A stretch of DNA of 64,000 nucleotides from CAVSCD01 sp963726335 (GTDB lineage Bacteria > Acidobacteriota > Aminicenantia > Aminicenantales > UBA8522), in the NCBI GenBank assembly GCA_963726335.1, contig CAVSCD010000004.1, positions 434,001-498,000 of the forward strand, in the 5' to 3' direction. Of the stretch, positions 1 to 8,288 are shown one piece after another. The position numbers and the translations under genes were made by a program. Each line of letters opens with the position of its first letter. Position 1 is the first letter of the stretch. The notes below the pieces were generated by a model, which saw nothing but the letters and a program-made list of their open reading frames with translations, did no database searches and was not told where the DNA came from.

Positions 1-1065
1 GGGTTCAGCCTCATCGAGCTCCTGGTCGCCAGCTCCATCATGCTGGTGATGATCATCGGGACGCTGTCGATCTACATGAAAAGCAACAAGGTGACCGTCG
101 ACCAGAGCATGTACGCCGAGGTCCAGCACGACGTCCGGTCGGCCATGTACATGATCTCCAGGGACCTCCGGATGTCCGGTGTCGGCCTGCCGATCGAGTT
201 CGGCGCTTACTATTTCCAGGGCACGAATAACGAGACCCAGGGGTCGGCCCCCGTCACGCCGGACAGGCTGCTGATGATGGGCAATATCGAGGACCCGATC
301 ATGCTGCCGATCCAGCAGTACCAGGGGTCTTCCGTGGTCGTGAGCGTGGACGATTACAGCCTGGAGCAGTATCCGTATCCCGACGAATTCTATGAGCAAA
401 AGGTCTGCCTGATCCTGCCCAACCCGTCATCCGCCTGCCGGTCGGGCGAGATCCGGACGATCACGCACGTGACCCACGCGACAGGCGGGTCGAACGAGCG
501 CGTGAACTGCTCCCCCGGGTTGGCGCCGGGCATCAACCCCCCGGGCGGACTCTCCGGCACCTGCCCGGATTCCGACGATTACGACGGCGGCCTGGTCACT
601 TTCATCGATGTCAAGGAGTTCTGGCTCGACGTCACGGGCAATTATCCCGGCCTGACCGCCGGTCAGAACGGCTATCTGGGCAACGGCCAGGGCGATATCC
701 TGTACATGACCTTCAACGCCATCCACTATCCCCTGGCCCAGAACGTCGAAAACCTCCAGTTCGAATACAACACCGACGCCGACGGCGACGGCCGGCTGGA
801 CGGGCTAGTTCCCTGGAACCCTCTCTGGGGACAGACCGAGGTCCTGAACATCCGGGAGATCCGGATCGCCATCCTCGGCCGGACCCCCCGGCCGTTCGTC
901 AGCGCCTCAGCCAAGGTCGACCCGAGCGTCTCCCTGTATCAGCGCCCCCCGCTTTCCGACACGGCCGGCGACACCCAAGCCGACCGGTGCAAGCGGTTCC
1001 TCCTGGAATCGGCGTCGAACGTGCGCAACCTCAGCATAAACCTCTACAATTATGGAACGCGATAG
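1..1065 (+). CDS. PilW-like type IV pilus minor pilin/assembly protein (5' truncated by window edge)
   Basis: The reading frame is open from base 1 and starts inside a prepilin signature, GFSLIELLVASS, followed by a hydrophobic helix. This is the type III signal cleaved by prepilin peptidase, so the true start lies just upstream of the window. The following soluble part contains the segment RDLRMSGVGLP, typical of PilW-type minor pilins. The family primes pilus assembly in the inner membrane and can sit at the pilus tip. The next gene is PilX-like and the one after PilY1-like, the usual minor-pilin order, which supports the call. The stop at 1063-1065 is 10 nt before the preferred start of the next gene, so the genes are probably one operon. 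Confidence 0.82.
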   Translation, partial: GFSLIELLVASSIMLVMIIGTLSIYMKSNKVTVDQSMYAEVQHDVRSAMYMISRDLRMSGVGLPIEFGAYYFQGTNNETQGSAPVTPDRLLMMGNIEDPIMLPIQQYQGSSVVVSVDDYSLEQYPYPDEFYEQKVCLILPNPSSACRSGEIRTITHVTHATGGSNERVNCSPGLAPGINPPGGLSGTCPDSDDYDGGLVTFIDVKEFWLDVTGNYPGLTAGQNGYLGNGQGDILYMTFNAIHYPLAQNVENLQFEYNTDADGDGRLDGLVPWNPLWGQTEVLNIREIRIAILGRTPRPFVSASAKVDPSVSLYQRPPLSDTAGDTQADRCKRFLLESASNVRNLSINLYNYGTR

Positions 1066-1075
1066 GGGAACGGCC

Positions 1076-1630
1076 ATGAAGAGACCGACATCGAAACGGG
1101 AACGGGGCGCCGGCCTGATCGTCATCGTCATTGTCGTCGCCTTCCTGATGAGCGTGGGCATCCTACTTCTCTTCGTCACGGGCACGGGCTCGGCGGTGGC
1201 GGGCAACGTCCGGCAGCAGGGCCGGGCCTTTGAAGCCGCCGAGGCGGGGTTCGACGCCGCCTTCGAGCAGTTGAACACCAACATCATCCTGAACCAGACC
1301 CTGGCCGATTTTTCCCTCCTCTACCGTACCACCTTCGACGGTCAGGCGGGCCTGGACGACCCCGCCGCCAACCCGGCCAACCCCAACTATTACATGCGGC
1401 GCACGGACGAGGAGCTGTGGGAGGATGTCGTCAAAGACCCGACCAACGTGATTTTCGTCAACCAGCCGCTGGCGACCGACCCCTCGATGGCCTATACGGT
1501 CTTCCTGATCAACGACGAGGCGGCGCCCGGGGTGGTGCTCAACGACCGGGACTGCGACGTCATCTGCCTCGGCCGGGCGGGACGGGATACTTACGCCAGG
1601 ATCGTCGTCAAGATCGAGATTCAGCAATAG
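1076..1630 (+). CDS. PilX-like minor pilin / pilus assembly protein
   Basis: A protein of about 184 residues with a short basic N-terminus, then GAGLIVIVIVVAFLMSVG, a hydrophobic helix beginning with a glycine-containing prepilin-like junction. An alanine/glutamate-rich stretch follows (RAFEAAEAGFDAA), which is characteristic of the PilX N-terminal region. It probably acts in the inner membrane and pilus tip complex with PilW and PilY1. I chose ATG 1076 over the in-frame ATG at 1052 because an AGGGGA ribosome site precedes it and the earlier start would overlap the PilW-like gene. The downstream PilY1-like gene starts 15 nt after the stop. Function is inferred from the helix and from gene order. 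Confidence 0.75.
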   Translation: MKRPTSKRERGAGLIVIVIVVAFLMSVGILLLFVTGTGSAVAGNVRQQGRAFEAAEAGFDAAFEQLNTNIILNQTLADFSLLYRTTFDGQAGLDDPAANPANPNYYMRRTDEELWEDVVKDPTNVIFVNQPLATDPSMAYTVFLINDEAAPGVVLNDRDCDVICLGRAGRDTYARIVVKIEIQQ

Positions 1631-1645
1631 GAAAAGGAAGCGGCC

Positions 1646-4600
1646 ATGAAAAAAATCCTTCTGGGGCTGTGTCTGTCAGCGGCGCTGCTGGGAATCGTCA
1701 TTCCTGAGGCGGGCGCCCAAACGTGTTCTACGATGACCGAGCAGGAGACAGGCTACGCCGGCGGCGACCGCTCGACGCTGGCCCGGCTGAACGGTGTCGC
1801 CGTCGATGCCGCTCAGTACCTGCGGCTGGCCAACAGGGCGGGCAACTTCGCCCCGCCTGTTTCGGGATTCAATCTCACCAGTGCCTATTGGGTGTCTTTT
1901 GCGGAAGCCGATTTCAACCTGGACGGCGTGACGGACCTCGTCCTCGGAGGCCGGGGAACGAATTTCGTGACTGGCGGCACGACGAACCTCGCCATCCGGC
2001 TGTCGACGGGCGGCGCCGGCGGGTTCGCCTTCGATCCGTTGTACTATGTCAATTATTCTTCGTCCTTCGATACCTACGAGATCAGGTCCCTGGGTACGGG
2101 AGACTATGACGGCGACGGCGACATCGACCTCACGGCCGTGACCTGGGCCGGCAGGCTTCTGCTCTTCCGCAATTCGGGCCTGGCTCCCTATTTCAACACC
2201 GACCCTATCGTTGTCGACAGCGTAATATCCGGGATCGGCAGCGAGACGACCCCCGGCGCGCAGACAGGAGAGAGCAACATCGCCTCGGTGGACGTCGACG
2301 GCGACGGCGACCTGGACCTCGTCGTCGGCGTGCCCGCCGCTTCCGGGAGCGCGCCGCGCGGACAGGTGGCCGTTTACATCAATAACGGCGGCGGCAGCTT
2401 CAGCTGGCTCAAACCCAAGCCGAAAAACTACAACCCCTTCGGCACGGCGGCCAGCCGCGGCGTCAGCGGCATCGCCGCGGCGGACTTCGACGGTGACGGC
2501 GACATCGATCTCGTCGCCGGCTCGCCGAACTCCTTGGGACTCTGGTACTACAAGAACGACGGGACCGGCTCCTTGACCCAGGCGAAAAACCCGATCAACC
2601 TGCCGGCGAGTCACGGCTCCTCCGCCTTCCTCCGGGCGGGGGATTTCGACAACGACGGCCGCCTGGATTTCGTCGTCGGCACCGACGGCGCCGTCAACGG
2701 GCCCGGCGGCTATGTGTATTGGTACAAGAACAGCGGCGGCGCCGCGTTTGCCGCGCAACAGATCAGCGGCGCTTCGTCCCTGGGAACCGACCTGGACGCC
2801 GGCGCGGTCGGGGATTTCGACGGGGATAACGACCTCGACATCGTAGCGGCCAGCGGGATCAATGATCCCGCCACGTGCTACGTGATCGCCAACGACGGTT
2901 TCCCCGGGATCTATGTCCTGACCGGGACGGTTTACTCGACGAACCTGGTCGGCTGCGACTTCCTGAGCACCGATAAAGGCGCGGTCGTCTCGGCCACGAT
3001 CCACGTGGATGATACGGTCGGCGCCGGGACCGGCGTCGTTTACTATCTCTCGAACTCGGACGACCAGAACGGCGGCCCGCGATGGGAGGGGCCGGTCACG
3101 CCGGGTGTCAAGCTCATCTTCCAGGACCCGGGAGATTTTCTGCGCTGGCGGGCGGATCTCAGCACCTCGGACCCGGCCGCGACGCCCCGGCTCACGACCC
3201 TGACGATCGATTACGACTATCTCACCAAGCGGGAGTATTCCCGGACCTCGACCGCCGCCATCAGCCTGGACCTCGGCGGCGACGGGACGATCGAGCAGGT
3301 CCTGTATTCGGCTTCTTTCGAGTTTCCCAAGTGGCGCGGACACCTCCGTTCGTGGGACGTGACGACCCTCGACCTGAGCCCGAACAAAGGCTCGGTCCTG
3401 AAGGACATCGTGGACGCCGACGCGCTGCCCCTCGTCGACGCCGGAGCCGCCCTGGCTTCAACCGCCGCCTCTTCGAGGAGCGTCTACACCGCTCATGACG
3501 CCCAAGCCGACGGGGTGATGAATGACCGCCTCGATTTCAAGGCCAGCCAGGCGGCCTCCCTCGACGATTATCTCCAGCTCGGCATCGGCAGCCCCGAGGT
3601 GCCGGTGTTGATCGATTTTGTCCTCGGCGTCGGCCAGACGGGGTTCGACCGGCCCTGGAAGCTCGGCGACATCAACCACTCTTCGCCCAAGGCCCTCCTG
3701 CCGCCGGCCGAGACGCCGTCCATGATGGGCCCGGGCTACGATACCTTCAAGCTGGCCAACGCCGCCAGGAGAAAGCTGATCTTCGTCGGCGCCAACGACG
3801 GCATGCTGCATGCCTTTGATGCCGGGACGCTCGACGAAGCCTGGGCCTTCATCCCGAACAACCTGCTGTACAAATTGAAACAGATGAGGGCCACGGACCC
3901 CGTCTGCGGCGATTACCTGTATCATCTCTTCTTTGTCGATGGGACGCCGGCCGTCAAGGATGTCCGGTTCGCCGACGGGACCTGGCACACCGTCCTCGTG
4001 ACCGGCCAGGGCTCGGGCTGGGGCAAGGACCACAATTGGTACTACTTCGCCCTGGACGTTACCGACCCCGTCAATCCCCGGCCCCTCTGGGAGCTCACGG
4101 ACCCGTTCATGGGCGAGACGTCATCCATCCCGGCCATCGTCAAGATCGCGACGCCCGAAAAATGGGTGGCCCTTTTCGGTTCCGGCTACGACAGCGACGG
4201 GGACCCGACGGTGGATATCGGGCAGTATTTCTATTGCGTCGACATCGAGACGGGTGCCGTGCTCAAGTCCTTCGAGATCAAGGATAAGACCGAACCGGTG
4301 AGCCCCTTCGGCATCCAGAACACCCTGCCCGGTTCGGCGGCCACCGTCGATATCGAGCAGGATGGATTCGCCGACGCGGCCTATTTCGGGGACCTGAAAG
4401 GCAGGCTGTGGAAAATCAACCTAACGGGCGATGTCGCCGGCTGGACCCCGGCGATCATCTACAGCGATCCCAACCGCTACCCGATCATCACCAAGCCGGC
4501 GGTGTATGTCGACGCGGCCAGCAGCAACGCCGTCCATGTCTACGTCGGAACGGGCGGCGACGACCTGGCTCCCAACACCGTCGAGTACTCGTTTGTCGCC

Positions 4601-5122
4601 CTGATCGACAGCCATACGGGGGCGACAGTGGAGTGGTATTTGGGCCCGGATGCGCTGGCGGGACAGCTCGGGATCAGCGCCCAGACCAAGAAAGGCAGCT
4701 TCGTCACGGGAGAGAAGATCTGGGCGGACCCGGTGATCGCCAACCGCAACATCTTCATCGCCACCCTCGAGGGCAATATCGAATCCTTGAACCCCTGCAA
4801 TTCCACGTCGGGCGGCGGCAAGATCTACGCCCGGTACATCCTGGGCAACCAGGTCGGCGGGACATCCCTGCTGAGCGAGGCCGGGGCGCCCCTCCAGTAT
4901 CTGGCCACCGAGCAGAAAGTGCGGTCCGCGGTCACACTGGGCGAAACGCAGACCGTGACGAACGACGGGCAGAGCCAGAACATGAGGAAGGTCTTTATCC
5001 AGAGCTTCACTCAGCCCGGCGGGGGCGCGGGCGCGCCGCCGGCCCAGGTCCTGGCGCAGCCGGTGACACAATCCGGGCTGATCATCAAGCAGTGGCGCGA
5101 GGTTTATAAGATCTATAAATAG
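1646..5122 (+). CDS. PilY1-like pilus tip adhesin with FG-GAP/VCBS repeats
   Basis: This is a 1158-residue exported protein. Signal peptide at about 1-25 ending near AGA-QTC. The N-terminal half carries repeated calcium-type motifs of FG-GAP/VCBS style: DFNLDG near 89, DYDGDGD near 153, DVDGDGD near 217, DFDGDGD near 282, DFDNDG near 333 and DFDGDND near 390. The C-terminal half (about 700-1110) looks like the PilY1 beta-propeller, with KLIFVGANDGMLHAFDA and the calcium-loop candidate DSDGDPTVD near 849. PilY1 proteins sit at the pilus tip and control adhesion and retraction through calcium. Replacement of the usual N-terminal domain by an FG-GAP propeller suggests a surface-binding head. It is the last gene of the pilus cluster. 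Confidence 0.85.
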   Translation: MKKILLGLCLSAALLGIVIPEAGAQTCSTMTEQETGYAGGDRSTLARLNGVAVDAAQYLRLANRAGNFAPPVSGFNLTSAYWVSFAEADFNLDGVTDLVLGGRGTNFVTGGTTNLAIRLSTGGAGGFAFDPLYYVNYSSSFDTYEIRSLGTGDYDGDGDIDLTAVTWAGRLLLFRNSGLAPYFNTDPIVVDSVISGIGSETTPGAQTGESNIASVDVDGDGDLDLVVGVPAASGSAPRGQVAVYINNGGGSFSWLKPKPKNYNPFGTAASRGVSGIAAADFDGDGDIDLVAGSPNSLGLWYYKNDGTGSLTQAKNPINLPASHGSSAFLRAGDFDNDGRLDFVVGTDGAVNGPGGYVYWYKNSGGAAFAAQQISGASSLGTDLDAGAVGDFDGDNDLDIVAASGINDPATCYVIANDGFPGIYVLTGTVYSTNLVGCDFLSTDKGAVVSATIHVDDTVGAGTGVVYYLSNSDDQNGGPRWEGPVTPGVKLIFQDPGDFLRWRADLSTSDPAATPRLTTLTIDYDYLTKREYSRTSTAAISLDLGGDGTIEQVLYSASFEFPKWRGHLRSWDVTTLDLSPNKGSVLKDIVDADALPLVDAGAALASTAASSRSVYTAHDAQADGVMNDRLDFKASQAASLDDYLQLGIGSPEVPVLIDFVLGVGQTGFDRPWKLGDINHSSPKALLPPAETPSMMGPGYDTFKLANAARRKLIFVGANDGMLHAFDAGTLDEAWAFIPNNLLYKLKQMRATDPVCGDYLYHLFFVDGTPAVKDVRFADGTWHTVLVTGQGSGWGKDHNWYYFALDVTDPVNPRPLWELTDPFMGETSSIPAIVKIATPEKWVALFGSGYDSDGDPTVDIGQYFYCVDIETGAVLKSFEIKDKTEPVSPFGIQNTLPGSAATVDIEQDGFADAAYFGDLKGRLWKINLTGDVAGWTPAIIYSDPNRYPIITKPAVYVDAASSNAVHVYVGTGGDDLAPNTVEYSFVALIDSHTGATVEWYLGPDALAGQLGISAQTKKGSFVTGEKIWADPVIANRNIFIATLEGNIESLNPCNSTSGGGKIYARYILGNQVGGTSLLSEAGAPLQYLATEQKVRSAVTLGETQTVTNDGQSQNMRKVFIQSFTQPGGGAGAPPAQVLAQPVTQSGLIIKQWREVYKIYK

Positions 5123-5158
5123 GGTTTCCAACCGCCAAACCCGTTGAGGTTTTTTGAT

Positions 5159-5187
5159 GGGGACGGCGCTAAGGAGGGCCCGTCCCC
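5159..5187 (+). terminator. Candidate stem-loop after the pilus operon
   Basis: GGGGACGG (5159-5166) and CCGTCCCC (5180-5187) form a perfect 8-bp stem with a 13-nt loop, 36 nt after the PilY1-like stop. The following sequence is pyrimidine-rich but has no long T run, so intrinsic termination is only possible. Confidence 0.45.
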
Positions 5188-5285
5188 GTTCTCTCACTCT
5201 CGTCTGTTGCTGTCGCCGAAGGCGAAACCGTCGCAGAATTCCCTCAAGCAAGAACATCGACGGCAGGCCGGCCGCCGCCGGCGTG

Positions 5286-5315
5286 TTGACTTGCCGGCGC
5301 CCCTGCCTCTATAGT
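5286..5315 (+). promoter_or_regulatory. Sigma-70-type promoter for the 5349 gene
   Basis: TTGACT at 5286-5291 and TATAGT at 5310-5315 are separated by 18 nt. The expected transcription start is about 25-30 nt upstream of ATG 5349, which is preceded by a weak AGGAG. Confidence 0.6.
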
Positions 5316-5348
5316 GTTGCCTTGATTTAAGGACCCCATAGGAGCCGG

Positions 5349-7907
5349 ATGGCCGATACATATCATCCCGAAACGGTCCGGGCCCTGGCGCGGACCTTCA
5401 CCGATCAGAAGGTGCTGAGGCCCATCCGGACCGTCCGCTATGAGCCCGGGGACGTCCTTGAATACGAGATCCGGGGAGTTATTCCCGGAGGCCGGGCCCG
5501 AGCCCGCTTCGAGGTGGACAGATACGTCGGCGGCGGTTACGCCGGCCAGGTTTACCGCGTCCAACTCGCCGCCATGGAGACGATCGAAGGGCGGACCGGG
5601 GGGCTCGAACCGGGTCGGCCCTATGCCCTCAAGATCCTCATCCCCGCCTCCGGCCCGAGGCGGCGGATCAGAAATCTTTTCTACGGCATCGGGTTTCAAG
5701 CGCCATTCTCGCTTCAAAGTGTCGCGGCCGCAGGCCGGTGCCAGGCGCTGTGGCAGAAGTTCATCCGCCGGGCCGCGAAAATCGAACTGGGTGACGAGGC
5801 CGCCGTGGTCGACATTCACGGCACCTTCCTCGACCCGCGGCTCGGCAGCTTCGGCGAGATCAGCGAATGGGTCGACGGCCGGATGTGGCGGCTCGAAGTG
5901 GACGACGACCTCGACGCCCGCCGCCGCGCCCGGCCGGACGACCCCGCGACCAGGGCCGGTTCGCCGGAGTACCTGACGAAACGCGGTTTCATGGACCGGC
6001 TGGTCCGGCTGCTCAACGAGATCGGCGCCGAGGAGCTGGCCCGGCAATACGAGTGGTGGTCGCTCAAGAGCCAGCCCAACGCCATGAAGCGGACCTCGAG
6101 CGACCCGGATCCGAGGGCCGGTCTCGCGGCCGTCGACTTCCGGGCGGGCATGACCCTGCTGCCGTTCTTGCCGGAATGCCCGGCCGACTTCAAGCTGATC
6201 GTCCGGGGGATCGCGCGGGGCCGGCTTGTCCAATTCGACAAGGGCGACTTCGGAAAGCTCGAGTCCTATGTCGAACGGCACGACCCGGAATTCGCCGACA
6301 TGCGGCCGGCGCTCGATGAGCTCAGGCGCGAGGACAAATCCTACCGGGACTCGCTCATCGACGTCACGCATCATCACCTTCGGCTCGCCGGAGCGAAGCT
6401 TCGCCGGTCGATCATGGGCGGCTTCCGGGAGAGCTGGCATGTCCGCAACTTAACCGACGACACAGCTGCCGCCGGGCTCGCCAAGAGCGGTTTACTATCG
6501 GTTCTATTCCTTATCTTGGGGTTGCTCCCTCTGGTGACACCGGTCCTGCTCATTTTTGCCTGGCCGGGAACGGTCTGGTGGAAGTATCCGCTCTGGGCGC
6601 TGCCGCTCCTCGGGCCGTTCGCCCGAAGCCTCTGGGGGCGGGCGGACCTGCGCCGCCACTACGGCCGGCTGCTGACCAGCCCGGGCTATTTCGGGCGCTC
6701 GGTCCGGGCCCACGCCGCCGAGGCCCTCGTCCGCTGGGTCCGCTCGGGCCGGGTGTCCGAAACCCGGGCCATGTGTATCGCACGATCTCCCCGGCGGTAT
6801 TTCTTCCATTTGCCGCTCTCCCTGCTTCCGGCGGGCCTGCACCGCTTCCTGACCGACGGGGCCGTCTTCAAGGACCGACTATCCCGGATGTTCGTCCGTC
6901 CTTTCAAACTGTATTTCAATGCCGGAGAGCGCGAGAAGTGGCTCTGCGACATGATCGCGGCCGGCGAGAGAAACGGCCTGCTGGCGGCGGACGAAGCGGC
7001 CCGCATCTTCGGACAGATCAAGGAGCCGTTCATCCAGAAGTACCTCAAGAGCCTGGCCGTGCATCTGGCGACGCTCTTCCTCTCGGAAACCGTATTCTTG
7101 ACGATCGCGATCGTTTACGTTCTCGGCCATCCGGAGCTCGGTTGGTCCCAAGCCACCCTGCAGGCGGGGCTCATAGTCGCCGCCCTGAACTTGCTCCCGG
7201 TGTCCCCTGGCTCTCTCGTCCGGGGCTTTTATGTCGTCGGCCTGTGCATCAAGGAAAAAAGCGCCCGGGATTATGCGCTGGCGCTGCCCGTGAGCTTCCT
7301 CAAGGTCATCGGCTACCTGGCTTTCCCTCTCCAGATGGCGTACCGCTATCCCGATCTGGCCAGGTTCATGGCCAGCCACTGGGCCACGGAAGCCGTCCAC
7401 AGCGTGCCGGTCTTCGGCGAAAAGGGGGCTTGGCTCGAGCACTTCGTTTTCGACGCTTTCTACAATTTTCCGCTCACGGTGCGGCGGCGGATCAGGCAGC
7501 GCGCGGAGGCGCGAAGGCCGCTCAGGCCCCGGTACGCCCAGGCGCCGATCTTCGTCCTGGCCGGGACGCTGATCTTGGCCGGAGTTGATTACGCCTGGTT
7601 CCGGGCGAAGGGCGCCGCGCCGCTGCTCAAAGAGGTATGGTGGATCGCCGTCTGGATCCCGGCCTTCACGGCGGCCCTTGTCTCCAGGGGAGCCGGCGGT
7701 ATGACTTTCGGCCGGCGTATCCTCCTCGGCGCGGCGAGCGGCGCCCTGACGGGCCTGCTCTATGCCCTGGCCAGCACCTTCCTGCCGGCTCTCTACGCGG
7801 GCGCTGCCGCCCCGGGCAGCCTGGCCGCCAAACTCCTGGGGCACTTCTCCCTGTTCATCGTTGTCGCGGCGCTCGGCGCGGTTTTGGCCGAGACCCGCCG
7901 CCTCTAA
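5349..7907 (+). CDS. Large membrane protein with protein-kinase-like N-terminal region, unrecognised family
   Basis: An 852-residue protein that I do not recognise as a whole. Residues about 50-300 carry marks of a kinase-like fold. There is a glycine-rich loop (VGGGYAGQVYR, 60-70), YALKIL with a candidate ATP-contacting Lys95, an acidic hinge-like segment (GEISEWVDG, 169-177), QPNAMKR (242-248) as a possible catalytic-loop asparagine, and AVDFRAG (261-267) as a possible DFG equivalent. Hydrophobic segments begin at about 381 (GLLSVLFLILGLLPLVTPVL) and recur to the C-terminus, giving a multi-pass membrane half. It sits alone behind its own promoter, so context gives no substrate. It could be an active kinase, an aminoglycoside-kinase-like enzyme or a pseudokinase. 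The canonical HRD motif was not found. Confidence 0.55.
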   Translation: MADTYHPETVRALARTFTDQKVLRPIRTVRYEPGDVLEYEIRGVIPGGRARARFEVDRYVGGGYAGQVYRVQLAAMETIEGRTGGLEPGRPYALKILIPASGPRRRIRNLFYGIGFQAPFSLQSVAAAGRCQALWQKFIRRAAKIELGDEAAVVDIHGTFLDPRLGSFGEISEWVDGRMWRLEVDDDLDARRRARPDDPATRAGSPEYLTKRGFMDRLVRLLNEIGAEELARQYEWWSLKSQPNAMKRTSSDPDPRAGLAAVDFRAGMTLLPFLPECPADFKLIVRGIARGRLVQFDKGDFGKLESYVERHDPEFADMRPALDELRREDKSYRDSLIDVTHHHLRLAGAKLRRSIMGGFRESWHVRNLTDDTAAAGLAKSGLLSVLFLILGLLPLVTPVLLIFAWPGTVWWKYPLWALPLLGPFARSLWGRADLRRHYGRLLTSPGYFGRSVRAHAAEALVRWVRSGRVSETRAMCIARSPRRYFFHLPLSLLPAGLHRFLTDGAVFKDRLSRMFVRPFKLYFNAGEREKWLCDMIAAGERNGLLAADEAARIFGQIKEPFIQKYLKSLAVHLATLFLSETVFLTIAIVYVLGHPELGWSQATLQAGLIVAALNLLPVSPGSLVRGFYVVGLCIKEKSARDYALALPVSFLKVIGYLAFPLQMAYRYPDLARFMASHWATEAVHSVPVFGEKGAWLEHFVFDAFYNFPLTVRRRIRQRAEARRPLRPRYAQAPIFVLAGTLILAGVDYAWFRAKGAAPLLKEVWWIAVWIPAFTAALVSRGAGGMTFGRRILLGAASGALTGLLYALASTFLPALYAGAAAPGSLAAKLLGHFSLFIVVAALGAVLAETRRL

Positions 7908-8054
7908 CGCATCTTCTTCCTGCACGCATTCAAGAACGAGGACGTTTTGGGCATGGGGGGACTCGCAAGCAACTCCGTTCCTGCAGTCGCGATGAGCTGA
8001 ATGGAGGGTGGCGCGGCGTGGGAGCCCCCCCGCCGACCTTAGCCGCGGACCCTG

Positions 8055-8140
8055 ACCTGATCCGAGCCCTCCCTTGATGCAAGGGAAGTGGGAGGGATTA
8101 ATAAAACAAAAAAAGTCTGGGAGAGTGTCCGCGGAGCTAT
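8055..8140 (+). repeat. Two-block conserved intergenic motif, copy 1 (in the 7908-8288 gap)
   Basis: The 381-nt gap before cstA holds two blocks that recur at 31510-31599. Block 1 (8055-8078) matches its partner at 21 of 24 positions and contains CCCTCCCTTGAT. Block 2 (8119-8140) is an exact 22-nt match containing GAGAGTGTCCGCGGAGCTAT. The 40-nt linker differs between copies. Here CCCTCCC can pair with GGGAGGG in the linker. The motif lies 148 nt upstream of the cstA start, on the same strand. It could be a leader RNA or the remnant of a mobile repeat. No other gene-like signal was seen in the gap. Confidence 0.5.
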
Positions 8141-8288
8141 CTCAAGGAGCACTGCCGGGGGATCGCCGTGACAGGACCCAAACCCAGGGGAAAACGATCA
8201 CGGGAATGGAGATGCGGCAGGGGAACTCACCCGTATTGTCGTTCCTTTTTTTGTATGATAGAGTGACTCCCTTTGGACGGAGGAGAAC

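Noticed and set aside
8055..8140. TPP or cobalamin riboswitch upstream of cstA
   Set aside because: A CCTGATCCG string resembles part of a TPP element, but the other conserved boxes are missing and the second copy has CCTGATTCGG in an unrelated context.
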